A program made the translations under genes and the position numbers. A stretch of DNA of 64,000 nucleotides. Source: Acanthaster planci. Taxonomy: Eukaryota > Echinodermata > Asteroidea > Valvatida > Acanthasteridae. Where the stretch lies: positions 1,410,015 to 1,474,014 of the forward strand of contig NW_019091398.1 in the NCBI RefSeq assembly GCF_001949145.1. Direction: 5' to 3'. The notes beneath the pieces were generated by a model. It did not search any database. It saw only the letters and a program-made list of their open reading frames with translations, and was not told the origin of the DNA. Positions within the stretch are counted from its first letter, which is position 1; every line of letters begins with the position of its first letter. Positions 45,501 to 54,660 of this stretch are shown in pieces.

Positions 45501-48500
45501 GAAGGCACTTACATGTTTTACAAAACTAAACGCAAAAAGAGCCCATTAATTTACTTTATTTTACCAAACGCGAAACGAGTCATTATTCATGGATTAAACA
45601 CTTTCACAATTTATGGGCGACGTTAATAATCACAACGGTAAATCTTATTGATGCTTTAAATGCCTGTCACACTTTCAAACCGAAGAACGACTCAGCGGGC
45701 ATCAAGAATACTGTCAAGGAATTGACGCGGCGGCGTGTAAAGTCGAAATGCCCCGCCAAAGGCAAAAATATTCTCAAGTTTGAAAATTATAAAAATAAGC
45801 AGGACGACCTGTTTATAATCTACGTGGATTTCGAGTCTGTTTTAGAAACCAAACGCCAAAAGAATTAAACACAGTTAAAACACAAATTCATAGACCGTGC
45901 GGCTATTCTAACGCAGTCGTTAGATGTGATGGCGCGTGTCACAATGCCAATGCCGAGATTCAAACGAACCAAAACTAAGGACGAAAAAATCGCCTTTAGT
46001 TTGGTCAATGAAGATGGTTTCAAAGATTTTATTCTTATGACGTGCGGAAAGCCAATGAATAAATTTCGAAAAGTCAGAGATCACTGTGACGGGTAAATAT
46101 AGAGGCCCCGCGCATTTCAGTTGCAATTCAAAGTTAAGAGTTGTCCCAAATCAAACGCCTGTCCCAGTGATTCTTCACAATTTAAAGAAATACGACGCGC
46201 ATCTAATTATGCAATTTGCGCAAGCGTTTAACGGCTGTAAATTAAAGTAATTGCTAAAATTCCGAGAATTATATATCGTTTAGCTTTGACCAACTCAGTT
46301 TTCAAGATTCCTTGATCGATTGGTTAAAGACTATTCCCCCGACGCTTTCAACCTACTTCGCGAAACATTCCCAAATAACACCGATTTACTTTTAGAAAAG
46401 GGGATTTACCCGTACGAATATATCGACTCGTTTGATAAATTTGAAGAATCGCAACTGCCTCCTCGAGCCGTTTTTTTACAGCTCGTTGAGGCAAGTGTCT
46501 ATTACTGAGGAAGAATATGACCAAGCTCAAAATGTGTGGAAAACGTTCAACTGCCGTAATCTCGGGGACTAAAAGTCTTTATACAGAACTTGGCCCTCGA
46601 TCTGGCGAATTATTATACGTCTCCGGGATCTTGTGATGCTTTGCTAAAACACTCCAGCATCAAGTTGGAACTATTGACAAATATCGACAATCACTTATTT
46701 TTTGAACGAGCCACACGCGGCGGAATTTCTAGCGTGGGTGCAAAGCGCTACGCCAAGGCAAATAATTCCAAATTAAAAGATTATTATTCCAAGAAACCGA
46801 CGTCGCATATTATGTATTTAGACGCAAATAATTTATACAGCCGCGCCATGAGTCAGCCTTTGCCGTTTAAACACTTTCGATGGATTCAGGACGTGACCAA
46901 ATGTACTCCAGAGTTCATCTCGAAAATTTATTCAAGAGCGTCTAAAGGACATATACTCCAGGTGGCGTTGGATTATCTGCGACACTTACACGATTTACAC
47001 AACGACTTCCCGCCGGAGAAAATATATCGATTCCAAATGAATGGCTGTCGGAATATCAAACAGATTTAATATCCCACGGCGAGTGAATTATCTCAGGAGA
47101 TAAGCTTGTGTTGACTTTAAACACAAAACCAAAATATGTCGTTCATTATCGAACTTTACAGAAATATTTAGAACTCAGCTTAGAATTAAAACAGATTTAC
47201 CGAGTCATGTTGTTTAAATAGGCGCATCGGATGAAAAGTTATATCGATAAAAATACCGAGTTACGGAAATTAGCCAAGTCTGATTTTGAGAAAGACATCT
47301 TCAAATTGATGAATAACTCGGTTTGGGGCAAAACTATGGAAAACGTGCGCTATCGGGTGGACGGTCATTTATTGAGGACTTGCAAAACGCCGAAAAATAT
47401 CAGAAACTTACTTTTAAACCAAACTATAAATCGACTTCTCCGTTTGACCTTTCATCGTCGAGATGTATCACATAAAAACAAAATTAAATAAGCCGATCTA
47501 CTGTGGAGTAAGTGTGTTGAACTTGTATAAAACTTTAATTTACGATTTTTATTACGACACGCTAAAAGCTGATTTTGGCGATAAAGGAGGCTTACTTTAT
47601 ACAGATACCGATTCATTACTCGTTCAAATTCAAACTGACAATTTAAACAAGTACCTGCGCAAAAAGCATAAATTTTTCGACTTTAGTAACTATCCCCAGG
47701 ATCATAAACTTTACGACTCAGAAAATAAAAAGGTCATTGGCAAACTGAAAGATGAAATCGGTGGCCAACAAATATAAGAGGCCGTTTGCATACGTCCAAA
47801 AATGTACTCGATTTTAACGGACAGGCAAAATTTGAAAAAGGCGAAACGCGTGAGGAGAGTATAAAAGTTGCCTATTTGGTCGGGTTCAGCATTTTAATAA
47901 GCAGCAATTACTTAGATCAGATAAACATCAGATATTAACGGTGTCGCAAAATAAATTAAATCTCTCACCGTTAGACACAAAGCGTTACGTATTATGAGAC
48001 GGCATTAAAACTCTAGCCCACGGTCATTATTTAGCGGGCGGTAATTCGGTATCTTCGGGTACTACTTGAAGCTCTCCTTTGACAAAACTTCTATTTTAAT
48101 ATATAATACAAAGTCAGACCCGTTTTCACGCGCTTGCCCTTTACCCGTTTAAATTTGCTCGTGCGTTTTTCGATTTGATAACCGTCCACAGGGATCGGTG
48201 GCCCTTTTGACGGTGCCGCCTTCTTGCTCGCCCAGGTAATAAAGGTACCAAACGACCGCGTCTGGAGGACGTTCTTGCTCGTTTGCTCTTTTGCATCGTT
48301 TGCTTCTGCGGGTTACGAACACCCACGTTTAACATCTCTTGCGCGCATTGATAGCCGAATAAACGCTAGGCCAATGTACGGTGAAATTGTTCGACGATGT
48401 CCAGTGATCGATGTACCCCGGGTTCGCCCACTTGGATTTCTATTTTATTTTTCGTCATCAACTTTTTCAACTCGCCTTAGATTTTGCCGCTTTATACCAC

Positions 48501-49954
48501 GAACCGACTTCTACTAGGGTCAAATTTAAAAGTTTTACGATTCACTCGATTCCAAGGTAAATATACTATATCCATATGATGCGCGTAATTGGGTTTGACC
48601 GATTCTGATTGTAAAGTCATTGACCTGGGTACGTAATCTGGCGCGGGTAAATCAATTGCGACACTGCCTGTTTTTCTAAGCAGGATCGCACGGCTGATTT
48701 TTCCACACTTTTTTTTGCGCCAAACGATTTACAGCGCTTTCGCCTTGCTAATAAATTCGGGACTGTCAAATAATTTTAAAATAAAATTAACTAAAACGAT
48801 ACGCCAAATAACCGACCAAAGACGTTCCGCCTATTATTCATATAAACTCGCGGATTTTCTGATCCTCAGATGGCGCGTAGAAAATGGATAACTTGGGCTC
48901 TGGCGGCTCTGTTAATTCGGCATAGGGTTGTAACGCCTCGTCACCGTTTACAAACGTCTGGTGACTCGCGCGTTCTTGCCTCGTGCGCTCGTTTAAAAAT
49001 GTCTAACATATGAACTTGGTTTTGCTCCCAGGATTTTTTTAGCTTGCGCCAATTGGTCTAACGCGAGGTCGTGCCGTTTGCGTTCCTCGTCGGCTTTAAT
49101 TTTTGCTAGACTACTAGATAAAAATTTAGTGGGGATGGGGCGAAGTGGAGATGGGGCGAAGTGACTGTAAACCCATAAGGTTTTATAGATAGTTCGAGTT
49201 AGTTATGGGTCCGAGTTGGTCGTGCGTCTGAGTTGGTTTGAGTCGGTGTCGACCTTACCCATAACGTATTCCGCTCACACGTATACTGCATTTCTCATAA
49301 TAACACCTCACCCACAGATCCTGTATTTTGATTGGCCGAACGTGTGTCACGTGACGCTTGCTATATTTTTGTACCACCACATTAAAAAGCCTGTACACAG
49401 TCTGCCTTGCTCTGAAAAAGAATTATATACCGGTAGCAACTAAAAACAATAGCCATAGCAACGAAACTATGAATAGTACCCAGGCGTGTATTTCAACTCA
49501 TAGTGTAACCTGTGTGAGGTGTTGTAAAACAAATGTTGAGTGCTTTATCTCTCGGTGAAGTAAAACTAGTCTCCCACAGTGATCCATGAAGCATTCTAAA
49601 AAAGGATGCTCCATGGATCACCTCGGGAGGCTAGCTTTACTATACCACTCGAAGCAGTCAATATTTATATACTATTCCACTATTCCAGAAACTATCCCCA
49701 AACCTTAACACAACTTCTCAACGTCTGTCTTAGAGAAACCTTTGATTGGGGTTAACAAATTTTTACAATTATTTCTACAATTTTACAATTTTCTTAAGTG
49801 AAACACCAACCTTCCATCTGGAGTGTCCTGACTGGAATGTACACTGACAAAACCAATAACGCTTACCTGTTCGCGCCAAAATTGTAGTAGTGACTGTCAT
49901 AGCTAGGAAATACAAGAAACAGCAGCAATGTTGCCTCTTTCCTTGTTCAACCAT
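36832..49954 (-). CDS. Predicted SRCR-somatomedin B-7TM receptor, 6 exons, 1,223 aa
   Basis: Model on the minus strand: exon 1 49954-49867 (signal peptide), exons 2-4 42143-41790, 41472-41152 and 40762-40442 (SRCR type), exon 5 39579-37262 (somatomedin B, a cysteine-rich ectodomain, TM1-5) and exon 6 37101-36832 (TM6-7, tail). All introns are GT/AG and all junctions before exon 5 are phase 1, so the whole joins in one frame. By family, SRCR and somatomedin B domains bind proteins outside the cell, and the 7TM part is secretin/Methuselah-like without a visible GPS cleavage motif. Ligand unknown. The first intron (7.7 kb) contains a Polinton-like insertion. Alternatives: the SRCR exons and the 7TM exon belong to separate genes, or exon 5 uses the acceptor at 39615, which would need another upstream exon. 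The 7TM part is certain; the fusion is inferred. Confidence 0.6.
40442..40762 (-). CDS. SRCR domain exon (third)
   Basis: A 321-base exon, phase 1 to phase 1, acceptor TGTAG and donor GTACGC. It encodes a recognisable scavenger-receptor cysteine-rich domain: [18 protein letters not shown], then [20 protein letters not shown] and LGYLGN, then [15 protein letters not shown] and a final EFAYVEC. Symmetric 1-1 phase is usual for SRCR modules. The donor phase fits the acceptor at 39580 of the somatomedin B-7TM exon. Confidence 0.88.
41152..41472 (-). CDS. SRCR-like domain exon (second)
   Basis: A 321-base exon, exactly the length of the third SRCR exon, phase 1-1. Landmarks: [68 protein letters not shown] and [11 protein letters not shown]. 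The cysteine spacing fits SRCR although the sequence is divergent. Donor GTGAGT at 41151. Confidence 0.8.
41790..42143 (-). CDS. SRCR-like domain exon (first, divergent)
   Basis: A 354-base exon, phase 1-1, acceptor TTTTTAG and donor GTAAGG. It begins [18 protein letters not shown] like an SRCR domain and ends LWIMCGSG, but the middle is atypical, with an insertion relative to the other two and paired cysteines in [14 protein letters not shown] and EQTCDQEE. I read it as a degenerate SRCR module. Confidence 0.7.
43124..43171 (+). repeat. Left terminal inverted repeat with 16-bp tandem units
   Basis: Two full CACTTCGCCCCATT-plus-2 units and a partial third. The partner array is at 49129-49165 in inverted orientation. 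The first 15 bases (GTCACTTCGCCCCAT) are identical at both ends. Confidence 0.85.
43172..44519. other. Left interior of the Polinton-like element, no identified gene
   Basis: The stretch contains a 109-codon plus-strand open frame (43205-43534) with no recognised signature, a less AT-rich block at about 43560-43990 that looks like a separate insertion, and an assembly gap. It may once have held structural genes, but none can be named. Confidence 0.4.
43992..44164. other. Assembly gap (173 N)
   Basis: Run of N inside the Polinton-like element. The true size and content are unknown, so the 6.0-kb length of the element is provisional. Confidence 1.
44520..48035 (+). pseudogene. Polinton-type protein-primed DNA polymerase B, decayed
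   Basis: Landmarks run in family order but in changing frames with many stops: a SAP-like helix ([18 protein letters not shown], near 44590), an N-terminal block near 45190-45260 ([20 protein letters not shown]), exonuclease motif I as YVDFES near 45825, the KVRDHC block near 46072, the [12 protein letters not shown] block near 46410, polymerase motif A as [16 protein letters not shown] near 46820, NDFEKD-like and [15 protein letters not shown] near 47280-47345, and catalytic motif C as YTDTDSL near 47600. The active-site aspartates are still visible locally although the gene cannot be translated as a whole. It ends about 20 bases from the convergent integrase relic. Confidence 0.88.
48055..48775 (-). 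pseudogene. Polinton-type integrase, decayed
   Basis: On the minus strand, in order: an N-terminal EFISKAKAL block (near 48750), [19 protein letters not shown] with the first catalytic Asp (near 48560-48600), then after an apparent internal deletion the [12 protein letters not shown] block with the catalytic Glu region (near 48370-48400, followed by an in-frame stop), YQCAQEML, a chromodomain-like stretch, and the end [10 protein letters not shown] near 48060. Stops and frameshifts are frequent. The first-to-second Asp segment seems missing. The family is the rve-type integrase found in Polintons and related elements. Confidence 0.75.
48776..49128 (-). other. Right interior of the Polinton-like element, unassigned coding remnant
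   Basis: Minus-strand frames read coding-like phrases: [19 protein letters not shown], then [20 protein letters not shown] with KIREFI before a stop, then [13 protein letters not shown], which resembles a small hydrophobic C-terminus. It could be a minor protein of the element located upstream of the integrase. Function not recognised. Confidence 0.35.
49129..49165 (-). repeat. Right terminal inverted repeat with 16-bp tandem units
   Basis: Complement of the left end; two units of the CACTTCGCCCCAT repeat. Ends GTGAC at 49165. Confidence 0.85.
49867..49954 (-). CDS. Signal-peptide exon, phase 1, probable first exon of the SRCR-7TM gene
   Basis: ATG at 49954-49952 opens [19 protein letters not shown], continuing [11 protein letters not shown] to a GTAAGC donor in phase 1. 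Basic N-region, hydrophobic core and small residues near the end make a plausible signal peptide. A first exon ending in phase 1 is the usual entry to 1-1 extracellular modules, and the next minus-strand acceptor of that kind is the SRCR exon at 42143. An in-frame ATG exists further up at 50092 but lies upstream of the TATA-like box. An exon of some other gene is possible. Confidence 0.5.
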
Positions 49955-50041
49955 ATCGCTTCGGTAAAATGAATCGTAACCTAACTGACTTAGCGCAACA
50001 GATACAGAGCCGAAATGAAATGACAGTAGGTCTACCCCTAG

Positions 50042-50206
50042 CTTATATGCCCCTGAAATCAGAGACAGTGGCTTAAGCGGTCGAAAACCCACTCCGTGTC
50101 TGGCAACACTGTGACGCGTTCTTCTTCTCTACCCGATTTTCCTGGAAGCTCATTGGCTGTCAATGCTGTGCGGCAACATTGACTTTCCAGGAGGATTTGA
50201 TTGGCG
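50042..50206 (-). promoter_or_regulatory. Candidate promoter: TATA-like box and two CCAAT boxes
   Basis: On the minus strand, upstream of the signal-peptide exon: GCATATAAGC at 50050-50041, about 90 bases before the ATG, and two CCAAT motifs at about 50158-50154 (AGCCAATG) and 50206-50199 (CGCCAATC). The spacing would give a start site near 50015 and a 5' UTR of about 60 bases. Motif-based only. Confidence 0.35.
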
Positions 50207-50209
50207 AAT

Positions 50210-53200
50210 TCCTCAAGCAAACGCAGAACGCAATGCACGTGTCCTTGTCAGAGTCGGGCTTCACGGATGGAGCTAGAAAGGGAGACGGCGGTCATCGCCC
50301 CCCCCCCACTCTCACGCCCAACATTAACCAACCAAACAATCAATCAGATAACAATTAAGTGGATTAAGTGGGCAAAAAAATAAGGGGAAAAAAGAGTTTG
50401 AAAATTTTCAACACCTGAAAATTGTATTTTGAATGGACAACGCAAACCATACTTCAAGATAGATATAAAATCAAATTTAATCGGACAAATTTTGACGAAG
50501 GCTCTCTTCCATTTTTTTAACGGAGGTAAATCAACCATCTGTGTAAATGTTGGCGCCCAAGCACGCCGGAGTCTCACATGATTGGTTCCCGTCCCCTATA
50601 ATGTCTCCAGAAGTCGAATATAGGGACTGGTAGCTGGTAATGACATTAGGTCCAATTTTGTCATATCTATGTTAATTAAGAAATTAACATATGCTCAATA
50701 CGTGCATTTGTACCCATGCAATCTAGCTTAGAAATAAGCAAACATTATTAATCTTTCAAGACAGGCGAAATAGGCTGTCAACCAATTGAAATGGGAGAAC
50801 AAATATCTTTGACATTGATGAATCTAGCACTAAACATAATATACGAATGAGGCTAGAAAAAAGGGCTTCACACTGGATGCCAATTCGTGTACAAAACCTA
50901 CGTACCAATTTATCACAAACCACAAAATCGCTTTTTGAATAACATTTGAGGCAATATTTTGAAGGTTTTAATTGGAATTTGGCGGAAACAATTTGTATCG
51001 TTTTGAACCCCTTGTTCCAAACCCCGTCACTGATTCAGTGTATGTTGACAAAGGTGCACTGGCGTTCGGGGTTTCGACCATTTTGTTTCTATCTTTCCAT
51101 GAGACCAATTGCTGAAAAGGCATTTACAGGTTTCATGCAAAAAACGGTCCAGGGCAGGAATTCAATATGTTGTGATACATTTAAGGTCAAAGCGATGAAT
51201 CTCCAATTATTCAGAGGAGACATGGAGACTGTTGACTTCATTAATTGCGTGCTTGAAAACGTATACTGTGTTTGCATTGTGTCTAAAAAGTTACAAAGAC
51301 ACGATTACATTATGGGATCTATAATTATTCTAACTTTTGCTGGTATCATTGAAGAGGTGGGAATCTGCCAATAAATTTAGCTATACTGCATTCAGTCAGG
51401 GCTGTATTTTTGGCTTTCAAATCGGACTCAAGTTTGAGCAGCAGTAATGTCACCCTCTTTGTTTTAAACAATGATGTACATTCTGTGGCCGACATGTCTA
51501 ACAAAAAATCCATCAGTCTTGAAGCTTTTACGTTTTCTTCCTCCGGGAGAGCTTTCAGAATAATATTAAAGCATTGTTCAAATATTGCCTAAATAGGTTT
51601 TTAGTTTATTTGTTATAATATTCTTTAAGGATATTAATAAGCCTCAAGTCTCATCTATTTTAATAAGCTCCTCACAAATATCTCTTAGTCAAGCTTAGTT
51701 TGAAAGTGTATCTTTAAGGATTGTTTTAGCGTATACAACCCTCATCCGTGGAATGCATTTTGCCCCTGTGCAACTTTTAGCTGCTGAGTTGCGCAGTTCA
51801 AAACAGGCCAACGGCTCCTTCATTGTGACTTGAGGACCCAGGCACAGAAAGAGGGCTCAAATTGCAACACATCTCCTTATTTTCTGTATTTTTTATTTAC
51901 ATATGCAGTTGCATTGTTCCAGAGAATCATGGCAAGTGTCACGATTTCACTAGTTCATTGTGCAGATCTCTGTGCAGATATAGTCTCTCACAAGAAAAAG
52001 GCTTATAGCTGCAGCTGTACATATCTTTTTTTCCTCAAAATGCTAACAAAGGGAAAACTGAAGTTGCACTGTGAGCACTTCTGCGTACAGTTGCAGCATT
52101 GAAATGTATGTTTTTTTTACAGTTGAGTTAAGCCTGGAAAGCACACTTAAATTCAGTTACTGTTCAAGCCCAAACATCCTCGGCAAAGGAAGTGTGTTTT
52201 GTCAAATTATAGGAAGAGCGGATTGTGGAGAAGGTTTTTAATCTGACAAAACAATGTATTTTTGAAATAGCAGATTTTGAGTAATCGAGGCTCAGCCTGG
52301 GGAAACCTCTCGATTAATCATGGGGATGTCAATTGCACATAAACTTTTTTGTGCATCTTCGGGGTCACAGTTGCATACAAAGACCAGTTATGACCATGTT
52401 GACAGAGTGTTTCAGATGAGACTTAACGATACCACAGCGTTTGTTGCATAAGATTCACTGTTCTGCCAAGATGTTATCTGGGTTTACCCCCATAAATGCT
52501 TGAGATCAGTAGCAGGTGCTCAGCAACGAAACATATCACGAATTTCTAACCTTGGTCAATGGAGAGAGTGTCCCGTGTTAAAATACAAAAAATCAAGTCA
52601 CATTGTTCTGCCTGTAGAAAGGGTCGTGTGGCATGTTGCCTTTTTGGCCATATCATTGGTTGCTGTGTGACACGCCCGTTTGTCTGTGGCTTCCTTTTGC
52701 ACCATGTGGTCTTGTCCTATGCCACGGTCATGTGCCGATTTTTCATTGATAAGCAAAGCCAAAGCAGTTAATTTTCGAGTGAACAGTCGATGTTACCTTT
52801 TCCTTCCAGAACATACACCTCCAATATTGGCGTAAGATTGAAGCTTTTTCCTTTAAGTAAGTGTAAAGATGTTTTCTTGATTTTATTCTTGAAGCACCCT
52901 CCAAGCTTTATTTCAAATCTTCAATGCTCAGGCGAATCCAAACGGAACACGACTAATAAAGCCCGCACATTAACTATTTAATTTAAGGGCACAATGGCCT
53001 TGGTAAAGTATATATGATTTTACTTAATTCCCTAGACGGGGTCTCCTTAATTGGAAAAAAATACACGCCATTAATTCAGTGGAATGGATGCGCCTTTATA
53101 TCCTGCAGTTTCTACTCTTCAATGAAACAAGCAAGCACAAAATCATCTGTAATTTGAAGCCAAACAAATTTGCCTTGAACTCCTTCCTTCGTTTTCAATC

Positions 53201-54039
53201 AGCCAGTGGCATTGCAGCGTTGTTATTAATTTTGTTTGGCAATGAACGGCGCACCTTAACATTGTCTTTCCAGTTGATGGCTCCTGTTTTAACACAATAG
53301 AGGCCCAGGAAAAATCAAAAGTGAGCCTTGACGTTTTTACAAATTTACCTTGTCAGGTAAGGTTAAAGAGAAAATAATGCCCTGGCCTATTTCGTCGTGT
53401 TTACGAAAGGGATAATTGACGGGTTGGAATTTCTCATGACTGCACAATGTTTGCTTTAACTGGGAGACGGTATTGATTTTAACCCTCCGATGCACGGGCC
53501 CCATGCCAGTCAGTACAACACTGGTAACAACTGAATGCTATGTCAGGCGCGGTCTTTTGAGATTTTGCGCATTTTCGACATGTGTCAGCCATGGAACTAC
53601 ACAGAAACAGTACGAAGCAGAATTCGAGTAAAAAAAGGTTGAAACATGTTTTACCAAAACGGAACACTTTTTTTTCAAAATCGTACGTGTTTTGAGAAAT
53701 CGAATTATTTTCACAACGAGTGTCATTTTTAAAAATATCGTTTTGTCACGTTTGGAATTCATTCTAAAAAAGAACCGAATTTTAGAGATGCAATACATAT
53801 TTTTTAGAGCCGAATCTGATAAATTTGTATACACGGAACATATTTCCAGATTGGAATAAATTTGGAAAGAGTTTTCATGTTTTCCAAATTCGAATGATGA
53901 TATTACATATCCAACATTTTCTCAAGATTGGAACGAATTTTTAAAGTCCAAACTTTTTTTTAAGATTGGAATAAAAATGTTGAATCCAAATATATTTTTT
54001 AATTCGGAACACATTCCCCAACATAGAGTTGTCATTCAG
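50210..54039. other. Intergenic stretch without supported genes
   Basis: About 3.8 kb. Several open frames of 60-140 codons exist on both strands, but none shows a domain, consistent splice sites or a signal peptide. A quasi-periodic AT-rich tract with TTGGAA words occupies about 53640-54010. One minus-strand frame at 51364-51592 is listed separately. Confidence 0.45.
51364..51592 (-). other. Unassigned coding-like minus-strand frame (possible exon)
   Basis: After a CCTATTTAG acceptor-like sequence the minus strand is open for about 75 codons with protein-like composition: LKALPEEENVKASRLMDFLL, CTSLFKTKRVTLLLLKLESD and LKAKNTALTECSIAKFIG, ending in a TGA. There is no Met start and no recognised family. 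It may be the last exon of an unknown gene or a transposon remnant. Confidence 0.25.
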
Positions 54040-54650
54040 AAATATCCTCCAAAAACCTATAATACGTGAGGAACAGTGCAATTTGGTGGTCAGTTACGGA
54101 ATTTTACTTCAAAGGAATCTGTCAGTAAAAGCCAAAAATAAAACAGATTAAAATATTGAACGGATCGTTTAATTTAGGAGGGAATAAACTTATGGCATTA
54201 ATGTGCTTGTACAAAATATTCTCATGTTTCATTTAACCTTTGCTAACGAGAATTGCGTCAAGTCAATTTGACTGAATCAAGAACTCTAGTGCAGGTAGGT
54301 AAATCTTTTGCAACATTGTACAACCTCATTTCACGCGAGCTCGAAGAATGAAAATAAACATGCGCGATGAACAAAGAGACAAAGGAACGATATTGCTCGA
54401 ACTAAAATGTCGTTAATGAAATTCGTTCTTTTTTTTTACCCATCCCCAGGTTACTTTTCCAAAATTTTACTTGAAGATGACAAGGGTGAAATTCCAGCAG
54501 GGGTGTTTAATGGGATGGGTCTTCAGTCAGGAGTCCCTCTTCCAAAATTATCAAACGTGATAGGATGCCCTTATGAAAAATCCCCATAGGCAGATTCAGC
54601 CAGGGTTCCGGAAGCTTGGTACGTGACCTGTTCTTTTAGGCTCCATAGTC
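54040..54650 (+). repeat. Dispersed repeat, copy 2
   Basis: Direct-orientation relative of 12640-13287 in gene A. The best-conserved segment is about 54235-54650 (AACCTTTGCTAACGAG through CGTGATAGGATG to AGGCTCCATAG). It abuts the foldback element that starts at about 54661. Confidence 0.65.
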
Positions 54651-54660
54651 AAGCTACAGA

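Larger units (their letters stand above)
43124..49165. mobile_element. Compact Polinton-like element, 6.0 kb, inactivated
   Basis: Bounded by inverted repeats: 43124-43160 and the complement of 49129-49165 agree at 34 of 37 positions. Each end is itself a tandem array of a 16-base unit (CACTTCGCCCCATTTC), nearly three copies at the left and two at the right. Inside are a family B DNA polymerase relic on the plus strand and an integrase relic on the minus strand, the pair that defines Polinton/Maverick elements. At 6 kb it is far shorter than full Polintons (15-20 kb), and capsid, protease and ATPase genes are not recognisable. No clean 6-base target duplication was found. It sits in the presumed first intron of the SRCR-7TM gene. 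Confidence 0.8.

Noticed and set aside
44520-48035. A working DNA polymerase gene
   Set aside because: Motifs are recognisable, but stops and frame changes interrupt the gene throughout; it is a relic.
50946-51374. 142-codon plus-strand open frame
   Set aside because: No recognisable family, and other frames in the same interval are open on the opposite strand; not enough to call a gene.
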